Part shown: positions 9,420 to 17,903 of the stretch, in pieces
How positions within the stretch are numbered: the first letter of the stretch is position 1
Layout of the letters: the number at the start of each line of letters is the position of its first letter
Source of the DNA: Alphaproteobacteria bacterium
Lineage (GTDB): Bacteria; Pseudomonadota; Alphaproteobacteria; ATCC43930; CGMCC-115725
DNA: 60,179 nucleotides
Direction: 5' to 3'
Assembly: GCA_021325525.1 (NCBI GenBank)
Contig: JAJPHB010000091.1
Location: forward strand, 1 to 60,179
Position numbers and translations under genes: made by a program
Notes under the pieces: model-generated
The model's input: only the letters and a program-made list of their open reading frames with translations
The model's database searches: none
What the model was told of the DNA's origin: nothing

Positions 9420-10198
9420 CCTCTTCCGGCGAATTGCGCGAGGCGGCTCCCGAGAGGCCGTTCACCGGCGAGCTGGTGGTCGATCTCGAAGGCTATGAGG
9501 GGCCGATCGATGTGCTGCTCAATCTGGCGCGCGAGCAGAAGGTCGACCTGACCAAGATCTCGATCCTGCAGCTCGCCGACCAGTATCTCGCCTTCATCTC
9601 CGAGGCGCGGCGCCTTCGCCTCGAGATCGCCGCCGACTACCTCGTCATGGCGGCCTGGCTCGCCTATCTGAAGTCGCGCCTGCTCCTTCCCGAGCCCGAG
9701 CCTGAAGATCAGCCGAGCGGCGCCGAGATGGCCGCGGCTCTCGCTTTTCAGCTCCAGCGCCTCGAAGCGATGCAGCAGATGGGCGTGCGCTTGATGGCGC
9801 GCCCGCAGCTTGGCCGCGAGGTCTTCGCGCGCGGCGCGCCCGAGGGCCTCCGCCTCGTCTCCCGCGTCGTCTATGAGGTGACGCTCTACGAGCTGCTGAA
9901 AGCCTATGGCGACAGCCGGCGCCAAGCGGCGGGAAGCGTGCTCGAGATCCGCCCGGCCGAGCTGTTCTCGATGGACGATGCGCTGGAGCGGCTCGGCCGC
10001 ATCCTCGGCAAGGTGCCGGAGTGGCGAACGCTCATGAGCTTTCTGCCGAGCGGGTTGCGGGGCGGTCTTGTTGGCCGGTCGGCCGTAGCGGCGACCTTCG
10101 CCGCCAGCCTCGAACTCGTTCGCTCCGGGCGCATCCAGCTTCGCCAGGACGTCGCCTTCGGTCCCATCTATCTCCGCAGCCCGGCGGAGCCGAAATGA
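9416..10198 (+). CDS. scpA: Segregation and condensation protein A
   Basis: 260 residues. ScpA is the kleisin that closes the SMC-ScpAB ring and helps chromosome segregation. The N-terminal kleisin block (VDLEGYEGPIDVLLNLAREQKVDLTKISILQLADQYL) and AADYLVMAAWLAYLKSRLLLPEPE are typical; the C-terminal winged helix ends near residue 258. The ATG at 9416 overlaps the preceding stop (ATGA) and the stop overlaps scpB in the same way, so the three are probably translated in a coupled fashion. Confidence 0.95.
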   Translation: MTSSGELREAAPERPFTGELVVDLEGYEGPIDVLLNLAREQKVDLTKISILQLADQYLAFISEARRLRLEIAADYLVMAAWLAYLKSRLLLPEPEPEDQPSGAEMAAALAFQLQRLEAMQQMGVRLMARPQLGREVFARGAPEGLRLVSRVVYEVTLYELLKAYGDSRRQAAGSVLEIRPAELFSMDDALERLGRILGKVPEWRTLMSFLPSGLRGGLVGRSAVAATFAASLELVRSGRIQLRQDVAFGPIYLRSPAEPK

Positions 10199-10815
10199 GC
10201 GTCGATCGCGGACAAGAGCTGCGGCTTCTCGAAGCGCTGATTTTCGCTGCCGACAAGCCGGTCGACGAAGCGGCGCTGACGAGCCGGCTCGCCGAGGGCA
10301 GCGATCTCCAGCGTCTCCTCGCGGATCTCGAAGAGTTTTACCGCCACCGCGGGGTTAATCTCGTCCGCATCGCGGGGGGCTGGTGCTTTCGCACCGCCGC
10401 CGACCTCGCTCCGCGCCTGATGCTGGAGCGCACCGTCTCGCGCAAGCTCTCGCGCGCCGCCGTCGAGACGCTCGCCATCATCGCCTATCACCAGCCGGTG
10501 ACCCGAGCCGAAATCGAGGAAATTCGCGGCGTTGCCCTTTCGCGCGGCATTCTCGACGTGCTGATGGAATCGGGTTGGGTGCGGCCGAAGGGGCACCGGC
10601 CGTCGCCGGGGCGTCCCGCCACTTGGGTCACGACCGAGGCGTTCCTCGCGCATTTCGGGCTCGACAGCCTCGCCGACCTGCCCGGCATCGAGGAATTGAA
10701 GGCGGCCGGCCTCCTCGATGCGCGGCCGGGCGTATCATTGGGCGAGGTCGTCGAGGCGGCGAGCGCGCCGCGCGATCAGTTGGAGGATGCGGGAGGCATC
10801 GGCGAGGACGGGTGA
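10195..10815 (+). CDS. scpB: Segregation and condensation protein B
   Basis: 206 residues with two winged-helix domains; partner of ScpA in the SMC complex. Family blocks seen are LLEALIFAADKPVDEAAL, TVSRKLSRAAVETLAIIAYHQPVTRAEIEEIRGV and GRPATWVTTEAFLAHFGLDSLADLPG. Starts at the ATG overlapping the scpA stop by four bases. A 184-base gap follows before tatB, where related genomes carry tatA. Confidence 0.95.
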   Translation: MSVDRGQELRLLEALIFAADKPVDEAALTSRLAEGSDLQRLLADLEEFYRHRGVNLVRIAGGWCFRTAADLAPRLMLERTVSRKLSRAAVETLAIIAYHQPVTRAEIEEIRGVALSRGILDVLMESGWVRPKGHRPSPGRPATWVTTEAFLAHFGLDSLADLPGIEELKAAGLLDARPGVSLGEVVEAASAPRDQLEDAGGIGEDG

Positions 10816-10999
10816 GGCAAAATGCGGGGATCGCAGCCGTCGTGGCGTTGCGAGGAGGAGGCGTTTCTGCCATGATCCGGTCGCCGCGCTGGTATTTTTG
10901 CCGCACCGGACATAACTCATCGCAAGAAGCGGTTTTGTCGGAAAGGTGATCCTGCCGGAGAGCGGCAGAGGTCGAGAGTGGGTGTGTCGGTGGTCTGCG
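10816..10999 (+). other. scpB-tatB gap where tatA would be expected
   Basis: This 184-base gap contains no TatA: no frame gives a membrane helix followed by an amphipathic helix, and stops interrupt all frames. It does hold a GAGGAGGAG ribosome-like site followed by a 25-codon ORF (10872-10949) without recognisable features. In related genomes tatA lies between scpB and tatB. The gap may be a deletion scar or a promoter region for tatBC. Confidence 0.5.
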
Positions 11000-11491
11000 A
11001 TGTTCAATTTTAGCTGGTCGGAGCTGGCGCTGATCGGTGCCGTGGCGCTGGTCGTTATCGGCCCCAAGGATCTGCCGAAAGCGCTGCGCACCGCCGGCCG
11101 CTGGGCGCGCAAGGCGCGCACCATCTCGCGCGAGTTCCAGAACAGCATCGAGCAGATGATCCGCGAGGCCGAGCTCGACGAGGTGAAGAAGGAGATCGAG
11201 AAGGCGAGCGCCATCGACCTCGATCACGAGTTCCAGAAGACGATCGATCCGAGCGGAAGCCTCGCCGAAGCGATGAAGCCGCCGGAAATGCCGCAAATCG
11301 GGGGAGAGACCTCGCTCCACGCGCCGACCGGAGAGGGCGCTGCGCCACCCGCGGCGCCGGCGACGCCGATGCTGGCCGAAACTCCGCCCGCAGCTCCGCC
11401 CGAGAAAGCCGCGGCGGAGCCCGCCCACGCTCCTCCGCCGCACGCCGCGTCTCAACCTGCGCCGGCTTCCCCTTCGGCCCATCGCTCCTGA
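11000..11491 (+). CDS. tatB: Sec-independent (Tat) translocase subunit TatB
   Basis: 163 residues: MFNFSWSELALIGAVALVVIGPKDLPKALRTAGRW is the TatB membrane helix, with the GP hinge, and is followed by a charged amphipathic region and a proline/alanine-rich tail. TatB works with TatC as the receptor for folded proteins bearing twin-arginine signals. A longer frame from 10946 is possible, but the ATG at 11000 puts the membrane helix at the N-terminus as in the family. tatC follows after 10 bases. No tatA is adjacent. A twin-arginine substrate candidate is the ABC binding protein at 31.8 kb. Confidence 0.92.
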   Translation: MFNFSWSELALIGAVALVVIGPKDLPKALRTAGRWARKARTISREFQNSIEQMIREAELDEVKKEIEKASAIDLDHEFQKTIDPSGSLAEAMKPPEMPQIGGETSLHAPTGEGAAPPAAPATPMLAETPPAAPPEKAAAEPAHAPPPHAASQPAPASPSAHRS

Positions 11492-11501
11492 TTGCCACGC
11501 C

Positions 11502-12308
11502 ATGGATGACGAGGCGGATCTCGAAGCCGGCAAGATGCCGCTGATCGACCATCTGGTCGAGCTGCGCAACCGGCTTGTCTATTCGGCGGTCGCCGTGCTG
11601 GTCGGCTTTGCCGTCTGCTACATGTTCAAGGAACGCATCTACGCCTTCCTCGCCCATCCGCTCGCCGTCGCCCTCGAAGGGCGGCCCGAGCACAAGATGA
11701 TCTACACGAACCTGACCGAGGCCTTCTTCACCTATCTCAAGGTCTCGTTCTGGGGCGGGTTCTGCCTCGCCTTCCCGATCATCGCCAGCCAGATCTGGAT
11801 GTTCGTGGCGCCGGGCCTCTACAAGAAAGAGCGCAAGGCGTTCCTGCCTTACCTCATCGCCACGCCGATCCTCTTCATCATCGGCGCGATGCTCGTCTAT
11901 TTCATCGTCATCCCGCTCGCCTGGAAGTTTTTCCTCAGTTTCGAGGTGCCGCCGAGCGCGGGGCAGCTGCCGATCGAGCTCCAGGCCAAGGTGAGCGAGT
12001 ATCTGTCGCTCATCATGACGCTCATCTTCGCCTTCGGTCTCGCCTTCCAGCTTCCGGTGCTGCTGACCCTGATGGCCCGGGTCGGGCTCGTCAGCAGCGC
12101 CGCGCTCAAATCGAAGCGGCGCTATGCGATTGTCGGCGTCTTCATCGTCGCGGCGGTGTTGACGCCGCCCGATATCTTCAGCCAGGTGAGCCTCGCCCTG
12201 CCGCTCCTCGTCCTTTACGAGGTCTCGATCATCTCCTGCCGGATGGTCGAAAAGAGCAGGGCCGAGCGCGAAGCCGCGGAGGAGGCGGCATTAAGCAGCG
12301 GCTCATGA
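11502..12308 (+). CDS. tatC: Tat translocase subunit TatC
   Basis: 268 residues with six predicted membrane helices. Conserved segments: MPLIDHLVELRNRLVYS near the N-terminus (binds the twin-arginine signal), the long periplasmic loop FVAPGLYKKERKAFLPY, and the FGLAFQLPVLL helix. It is the core receptor of the Tat export path in the inner membrane. It is 10 bases after tatB, so the two form an operon; serS follows after 96 bases. Confidence 0.96.
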   Translation: MDDEADLEAGKMPLIDHLVELRNRLVYSAVAVLVGFAVCYMFKERIYAFLAHPLAVALEGRPEHKMIYTNLTEAFFTYLKVSFWGGFCLAFPIIASQIWMFVAPGLYKKERKAFLPYLIATPILFIIGAMLVYFIVIPLAWKFFLSFEVPPSAGQLPIELQAKVSEYLSLIMTLIFAFGLAFQLPVLLTLMARVGLVSSAALKSKRRYAIVGVFIVAAVLTPPDIFSQVSLALPLLVLYEVSIISCRMVEKSRAEREAAEEAALSSGS

Positions 12309-12404
12309 GCGCGACCGCGCGCGGAACGCCATTGGCCTCCGGCGATGGACGCGCGACGGGCGGCGCTTTATAACCGGCCGGCAATTCTCCCCTTCGGCAG
12401 GACC

Positions 12405-13682
12405 ATGTTCGACCTCAGGTGGATCCGCGACAATCCTGACGCTTTCGATCGAGGCTTGGCGCGGCGCGGGCTCGCCCCGCGTTCTGCCGAGATCCTGGCG
12501 CGGGACGCGGCGTGGCGCTCCAAGGAGACGGCCGCGCAGGACATCCAGGCACGGCGCAATCGCCTCTCGAAGGAGATCGGCGCCGTGAAGGCGCAAGGCG
12601 GCGATGCCTCGGCGCTGCTGGCCCAGGTGTCGCGCGACAAGGATTTGCAGGCGGCGGCCGAGCAGGAGGCGGCGGGCCTGCGCCGCGAGATCGACGAACT
12701 GCTCGCGACCTTCCCGAACCTGCCGGCCGATGACGTTCCAGACGGCGCCGACGAGCGCGGCAACGCGCTCATTCGCAGCCATGGTGTGCCCGCCGAATTT
12801 TCCTTTGCTCCGAAGGAGCATTTCGCGCTCGGCGAGGCGCTCGGCCTCATGGATTTCGCCGCGGCCGGGAAGCTGTCGGGGGCGCGCTTCGTCGTGCTCC
12901 GCGGCGCGCTCGCCCGGCTCGAACGGGCGATCGGCCAGTTCATGGTCGATCTGCATACGCGGGAATTCGGCTACACCGAAGTATCGCCGCCGCTGCTCGT
13001 GCGCGACGACGCCGTCTTCGGTACCGGGAGCCTGCCGAAATTCGCCGAGGATCTGTTCCGGACGACGACCGGCCTCTGGCTCATCCCGACGGCCGAGGTG
13101 CCGCTCACCAACCTCGCGATGGACCGCATCGTCGAGGAGGAGGAGCTGCCGCTCCGCTTCACCGCGTGGACGCCATGCTTCCGCTCGGAGGCCGGCGCCG
13201 CCGGCAAGGACACGCGCGGCATGATCCGCCAGCACCAATTCAGCAAGGTCGAGCTGGTCTCGATCGCGCATCCCGACCGCTCGGGCGAGGAGCATGAGCG
13301 CATGACGGCCTGCGCCGAGGCGGTGCTGCAGCGCCTCGGCCTTCCCTACAGGGTGATGCTGCTCTGCACCGGCGATATGGGCTTCGCCTCGCGCAAGACC
13401 TACGACATCGAGGTCTGGCTGCCGGGCCAGCGAGCCTACCGCGAGATCTCGAGCTGCTCCAATTGCGGCGACTTCCAGGCGCGGCGCATGAAGGCGCGCT
13501 TCCGGCCGAAGGACGGGAAGGGGACGCGCTTCGTGCACACGCTCAACGGATCGGGGCTCGCTGTCGGGCGCACGCTGATCGCCATCCTCGAAAATTATCA
13601 ACGGGAGGACGGCACCATTGCCGTGCCCGAGGCGCTGAGGCCCTATATGGGAGGGGTGGAGGTGATCGGCCGCGATGTTTGA
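12405..13682 (+). CDS. serS: Seryl-tRNA synthetase
   Basis: 425 residues, class II synthetase. The N-terminal coiled-coil arm that holds the long variable arm of tRNA-Ser is visible ([15 protein letters not shown] and onward); motif 2 lies in [30 protein letters not shown] and motif 3 in [19 protein letters not shown]. The ATG at 12405 ([14 protein letters not shown]) is the family start, with GGCAGGA upstream; the longer frame from 12345 adds no conserved sequence. The stop overlaps surE by eight bases. Confidence 0.96.
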   Translation: MFDLRWIRDNPDAFDRGLARRGLAPRSAEILARDAAWRSKETAAQDIQARRNRLSKEIGAVKAQGGDASALLAQVSRDKDLQAAAEQEAAGLRREIDELLATFPNLPADDVPDGADERGNALIRSHGVPAEFSFAPKEHFALGEALGLMDFAAAGKLSGARFVVLRGALARLERAIGQFMVDLHTREFGYTEVSPPLLVRDDAVFGTGSLPKFAEDLFRTTTGLWLIPTAEVPLTNLAMDRIVEEEELPLRFTAWTPCFRSEAGAAGKDTRGMIRQHQFSKVELVSIAHPDRSGEEHERMTACAEAVLQRLGLPYRVMLLCTGDMGFASRKTYDIEVWLPGQRAYREISSCSNCGDFQARRMKARFRPKDGKGTRFVHTLNGSGLAVGRTLIAILENYQREDGTIAVPEALRPYMGGVEVIGRDV

Positions 13683-14457
13683 CCGCCCGATCGACCTCGG
13701 TTCGGCGCGCATTCTGATCTCGAACGACGACGGCATCAACGCGCCGGGGCTGCGCCTCCTCGAGAAGGTCGCGCGCCAGCTTTGCCCCGATGTCTGGGTC
13801 GTCGCGCCGGAGCAGGAGCAGAGCGGCGCCAGCCACTCGCTGACGCTGCGCCGGCCGCTGCGCATCCGCAAGATCAGGCCGCGCCGCTTCGCCGTCGATG
13901 GCACGCCGACGGATTGCGTGCTCCTCGCCATCAAATCGATCATGAGGGGCAAGCCGCCGACCCTCGTCCTGTCGGGCATCAATGCCGGCGGCAATTTCGG
14001 CGAGGACATCACCTATTCGGGCACCGTGGCCGCCGCCATGGAAGCGACCTTGCTCGAGGTGCCGGCGGTTGCCTTGAGCCAGCACTATGACCGCAACAAC
14101 GGCATCAAATGGGAGGCGGCGATGCGTTACGCGCCGGAGCTGCTGCGCCGGCTCACGGCGGCGCCATGGCCGCGCAACACCCTCGTCAACGTGAACTTTC
14201 CCGATGTGCCGCCCGACCGGGTGAAGGGCATCGAGGTGACGCGCCAGGGGCGGCGCATCATCGGCGACAATCTGACGGAGCGTGTCGATCCGCGCGGAGT
14301 GCCGTATTATTGGATTGGTCCCATGCGCGATGATTTCCCGAACGAGCCGGGCACGGATATCGCGGCCGTCCGTCGCGGCGCCGTCTCGGTGACCCCGATC
14401 TTTCTCGACCTCACCAATGTCCCGGCGCTGCGCGCGCTCGGCGAGCTCTTTGCATGA
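13675..14457 (+). CDS. surE: 5'/3'-nucleotidase SurE
   Basis: 260 residues. SurE is a metal-dependent nucleoside-monophosphate phosphatase. Metal ligands are seen in [14 protein letters not shown] (Asp-Asp pair), in the [10 protein letters not shown] loop and in [20 protein letters not shown] (Asn). It begins inside the end of serS and its stop overlaps pcm by four bases; the surE-pcm-LysM/M23 order is ancient in proteobacteria and links stress survival and protein repair. Confidence 0.96.
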   Translation: MFDRPIDLGSARILISNDDGINAPGLRLLEKVARQLCPDVWVVAPEQEQSGASHSLTLRRPLRIRKIRPRRFAVDGTPTDCVLLAIKSIMRGKPPTLVLSGINAGGNFGEDITYSGTVAAAMEATLLEVPAVALSQHYDRNNGIKWEAAMRYAPELLRRLTAAPWPRNTLVNVNFPDVPPDRVKGIEVTRQGRRIIGDNLTERVDPRGVPYYWIGPMRDDFPNEPGTDIAAVRRGAVSVTPIFLDLTNVPALRALGELFA

Positions 14458-15125
14458 CCCAGGACGATTCGCCCCTCATCGGCAGCAAGCTGCGCCTTAT
14501 CATGGAGCTGCGGCGTCTCGGCATCTCCGATCAGCGCGTTCTCGGCGCGATCGAGCGTGTGCCGCGCGAGCTTTTCGTGCCGCCGACCTTCGTCGATCAG
14601 GCCTATGAGAATGTCGCCCTGCCGATCGGCCACGGCCAGACGGTGAGCCAGCCGCTCATCGTCGCGCTGATGACGGAGGCGCTCGAATTGAGCGATCGCC
14701 ACAAGGCCTTCGAGATCGGCACCGGCTCCGGCTACCAGACCGCGATCCTGGCCAAGCTCTGCCGGCGGGTCTTCTCGATCGAGCGTCATCGCGCGCTGCT
14801 GCGCGAGGCGGAGAAGCGCTTTGCCGAGCTGCGCCTCCACAACATCACGCTGCGCTTCGGCGACGGCACCAAGGGATGGCCGGAGCAGGCCCCCTTCGAG
14901 CGGATCATCGTCACTGCCGCGGCGCCGGAGCTGCCGACGATCCTCGCCGACAGCCTCGCCGAAGGCGGCGTCCTCGTCGCGCCGGTCGGCGAGGATCGGC
15001 GCGACCAGCAGCTCCTGCGCATCCGCCGCGAAGCCGAAGGCTTCAAGACCGAGGAGCTGGGTCCCGTCCGCTTCGTCCCGCTCGTCGCTGGCCTGCCGCG
15101 CGACGGGAATGCCGGGACGGGGTGA
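14454..15125 (+). CDS. pcm: Protein-L-isoaspartate O-methyltransferase
   Basis: 223 residues, SAM-dependent. It methylates isoaspartate in damaged proteins so that it can revert to aspartate. Seen are the family block ENVALPIGHGQTVSQPLIVALMTEAL and the SAM site FEIGTGSGYQTAILA, then the GGVLVAPVG strand. It starts at an ATG overlapping the surE stop. The next gene, the LysM/M23 lipoprotein, begins four bases after its stop. Confidence 0.95.
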   Translation: MTQDDSPLIGSKLRLIMELRRLGISDQRVLGAIERVPRELFVPPTFVDQAYENVALPIGHGQTVSQPLIVALMTEALELSDRHKAFEIGTGSGYQTAILAKLCRRVFSIERHRALLREAEKRFAELRLHNITLRFGDGTKGWPEQAPFERIIVTAAAPELPTILADSLAEGGVLVAPVGEDRRDQQLLRIRREAEGFKTEELGPVRFVPLVAGLPRDGNAGTG

Positions 15126-15129
15126 GGCG

Positions 15130-16347
15130 ATGGCGGCGCCGGTACCGACGCCGACTCAACGCCTCGCCGCGTCGCGGCGAATCCCGATCATGTTGTTGGC
15201 GTGCCTTGCCGCCGGCTGCACTCGCTACAATCCGCCGGCCCCCGTCATCGCCGGGCATGCGGCGCATTCGCGGCCGGGCGCGGTGCAGGAGCCGGCTGCC
15301 CATCCCGACAGCATCGTCGTCGGCGCCGGCGAGACGCTTTACGGCGTCTCGCGGCGCTACGGCGTGCCCATCCGGTCGCTGATCGATGCGAACGATCTGC
15401 GCCCGCCCTTTCGGCTCCTCAAGGGGCAGCGTCTTCTCCTGCCGCAAGTGCGCAGCTACATGGTGCAGCCCGGCGACACGCTCAACGCCGTCTCGCGCCG
15501 CTTCGGCGTCGATGTCAGCACGCTGGCGGCGACCAACCGCCTGTCACCGCCTTATCCCATCCACACCGGCGAGATCCTCGTCCTGCCGGCTCCCGTCCAG
15601 AGCGCCTCGGCCGCACCGATGGCGGGACCACCGCGACCGCCGGTGCCGACCATGGCATCGCCGGCGGCGGCAAGGCCCGTTGTGGATGTCGCCAGCCCCG
15701 CCATCATTGCCGAGCCGTTGAAGGAGCCGGTGAGGCGGGCGCCGACGAAGGCCGCGACGGGCGCTGAGCCCGGTCCCGTCGTCACCGCCTCCCGTGAGAC
15801 GGGCAGCGCCGCCACTCCCCCGGCTGCGGTCGCGCCCGCGCCCGCCGCCCCGGCGCCGGCGCCTGCTGCCGCTGCGTCGCCGGGTCCGGAGAAGCAGACG
15901 GCCTTGCTCACGCCGCCTTCGCCGCCGCAAGCCGCGCCGCCGCATACCGGTCTCGGCTTCCAATGGCCGGTGCGCGGGACGATCCTCGTCGGCTATGGGC
16001 CCGGTGCCAATGGCACGCAAAACGATGGAATCAACATCGCCGCGGCCCGCGGGACGCCGGTGGCAGCCGCCAATGACGGCATCGTCGCCTATGCCGGCAA
16101 CGAGCTCCGCGGCTTCGGCAATCTCGTCCTCATCAAGCATGCCGGCGGCTGGACGACCGCCTACGCCCATTGCGAGACCTTGCTGGTGAAGCGCGGCGAC
16201 CGCGTCAAGCGCGGGCAGACGATCGCGCGGGTCGGGCAGAGCGGCGCCGTCAGCGAGCCGCAGCTCCATTTCGAGATCCGCCACGGCACCCGCGCGCTCG
16301 ATCCGGTGAGTTATCTGCCGCCGGTCTCGACGGCAAAGGCGGAGTAG
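15130..16347 (+). CDS. nlpD: LysM/M23 lipoprotein, NlpD-like, probably non-catalytic
   Basis: 405 residues. A lipobox (LACLAAGC) near residue 30 makes it a likely outer-membrane lipoprotein. Two LysM peptidoglycan-binding repeats follow (about residues 59-105 and 107-155), then a long Pro/Ala linker and a C-terminal LytM/M23 domain. In that domain the zinc motif expected as HxGxD reads NDGIN, and the final HxH reads QLH, so at least two ligands are missing. This matches NlpD-type proteins that activate amidases rather than cut wall themselves. The surE-pcm-nlpD order supports the name. The ATG four bases after pcm is used. Confidence 0.85.
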   Translation: MAAPVPTPTQRLAASRRIPIMLLACLAAGCTRYNPPAPVIAGHAAHSRPGAVQEPAAHPDSIVVGAGETLYGVSRRYGVPIRSLIDANDLRPPFRLLKGQRLLLPQVRSYMVQPGDTLNAVSRRFGVDVSTLAATNRLSPPYPIHTGEILVLPAPVQSASAAPMAGPPRPPVPTMASPAAARPVVDVASPAIIAEPLKEPVRRAPTKAATGAEPGPVVTASRETGSAATPPAAVAPAPAAPAPAPAAAASPGPEKQTALLTPPSPPQAAPPHTGLGFQWPVRGTILVGYGPGANGTQNDGINIAAARGTPVAAANDGIVAYAGNELRGFGNLVLIKHAGGWTTAYAHCETLLVKRGDRVKRGQTIARVGQSGAVSEPQLHFEIRHGTRALDPVSYLPPVSTAKAE

Positions 16348-16362
16348 CCGGCGCAGCGCATC

Positions 16363-17220
16363 CTACTCGATCCGCTTCCCCAGCCGCCCGGCGAGGTCCT
16401 GAATGTATTGCCAGGCGACACGGCCGGAGCGGGCGCCGCGCGTGATCGACCATTCATTGGCCTCGGCCTTGAGCTGCTCGACCGGCAGATCGAGGCCGTA
16501 GCGCCGGGCATAGCCGGCGACGATCTCGTGGAACGTCTCCTGGTCGCAATTGTGGAAGCCGAGCCAGAGCCCGAAGCGGTCGGACAGCGAGACTTTCTCC
16601 TCGACCGCCTCGCCCGGATGGATCGCCGTCGAGCGCTCGTTCTCGATCATGTCGCGCGACAGCAAGTGGCGGCGGTTGGAGGTGGCATAGAGCAGCACGT
16701 TCTCGGGCCGGCCTTCGATGCCGCCATCGAGCACAGCCTTCAGCGATTTGTAGCTGGTGTCCTCGTGGTCGAAGGAGAGATCGTCGCAGAAGAGGAGACA
16801 CCGCCGGCCGCAGCCGCGCAATCGCGAGAGGAGGCGGGGGAGCGAGGGAATGTCCTCGCGATGGATCTCGACGAGGACGAGGGCGCCCGGCTTCGTCCGG
16901 TTGATCTCGCCATGGACGGCTTTGACGAGCGAGCTCTTGCCGGTGCCGCGCGCGCCCCAGAGCAACACGTTGTTGGCAGCGTAGCCTGCGGCGAAGCGCC
17001 GCGTATTGTCGAGGAGGATGTCGCGCACCCGGTCGATGCCGCGCAGAAGGTCGAGATCGACGCGGTTGACCGCCGCCACGGGTTCGAGCCATTCCGGCTC
17101 CGCATGCCAGACGAAGGCATCGGCGGCGTGGATGTCGCTCACCGGGGCAGGAGGCGGGGCGAGGCGATCGAGCGAGGCCGCGATCTGCCGCAGAAGCTCG
17201 GTCAGGCTGGCATCGGACAT
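16363..17220 (-). CDS. DUF815 family AAA ATPase
   Basis: 285 residues. A P-loop ATPase with Walker A GARGTGKSSLVKA and Walker B LLFCDDLSFD, followed by the family's DGGIEGRPENVLLYATSNRRHL (sensor 1) and FGLWLGFHNCDQETF. The DUF815 family is widespread in alphaproteobacteria and lacks a firm function. The start is the ATG at 17218-17220 (MSDASLTELL); another ATG in frame at 17247 is possible. It lies alone on the minus strand between the NlpD-like gene and yajC. Confidence 0.88.
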   Translation of the reverse strand: MSDASLTELLRQIAASLDRLAPPPAPVSDIHAADAFVWHAEPEWLEPVAAVNRVDLDLLRGIDRVRDILLDNTRRFAAGYAANNVLLWGARGTGKSSLVKAVHGEINRTKPGALVLVEIHREDIPSLPRLLSRLRGCGRRCLLFCDDLSFDHEDTSYKSLKAVLDGGIEGRPENVLLYATSNRRHLLSRDMIENERSTAIHPGEAVEEKVSLSDRFGLWLGFHNCDQETFHEIVAGYARRYGLDLPVEQLKAEANEWSITRGARSGRVAWQYIQDLAGRLGKRIE

Positions 17221-17402
17221 AATCTTGAATTCTCGGTGCGGCGACATTACCAAAAAGGGGCCTCTGGTCGGCGCGGACCCTAGCACAAGAACCGTCCGGG
17301 TCAATGCGCCGCGCCGCTTTCCTGCATTGCTCTTTGGCGGCGGTTCGCGTACCAATGCCGCCGCGCGCGGGTGCTCGCCGGCGCGCGGCGAGGAGTGAGT
17401 TT

Positions 17403-17879
17403 ATGTGGATTACGCCAGCCTATGCGCAGGCGGCGACGGCCGATTTCCAGACGACGCTGCAGAGCTTCGTCCTGCCGATGGTGCTCGTCTTCGTCGTCTT
17501 CTACTTCCTCGTCTTCCGTCCGCAGCAGAAGAAGGCCAAGGACCATAAGGCCATGCTGGCGGCCCTGCGGCGCGGCGACCGCGTCGTCACGGGCGGCGGC
17601 ATCATCGGTACTGTCGCCAAGGTGGTGAATGACGACGAGGTCGCCGTCGACATCGCCGAGGGGACGCGCGTCCGCATCCTGCGCAGCACGATCAGCTCGG
17701 TTCTGGCGAAGCCGGAGCCCGTCGGCAAGGACAAGGATGGCGGCCGGCAGAAGGACAGGGACGAGAAGAAGGCAAAGGCCAAGTCGGATGACGGCGATGC
17801 TCCGGAGAGCGCCCCGGAAGCCGCCGCCGAAGGCCGGGAGAAGCAGAAGAGCGCCGTGCGCGGCGGAGCCGGCAAATAG
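17403..17879 (+). CDS. yajC: Preprotein translocase accessory subunit YajC
   Basis: 158 residues. A short periplasmic N-terminus, one membrane helix (SFVLPMVLVFVVFYFLVFRPQ), then the cytosolic YajC core with RRGDRVVTGGGIIGTV. The highly charged C-terminal tail is longer than in E. coli, as is common in alphaproteobacteria. YajC joins SecDF in the inner membrane. GAGGAG lies seven bases before the ATG at 17403. secD follows after 24 bases. Confidence 0.94.
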   Translation: MWITPAYAQAATADFQTTLQSFVLPMVLVFVVFYFLVFRPQQKKAKDHKAMLAALRRGDRVVTGGGIIGTVAKVVNDDEVAVDIAEGTRVRILRSTISSVLAKPEPVGKDKDGGRQKDRDEKKAKAKSDDGDAPESAPEAAAEGREKQKSAVRGGAGK

Positions 17880-17903
17880 AGGCGCGGGTCGGCCGGCAGG
17901 GTC

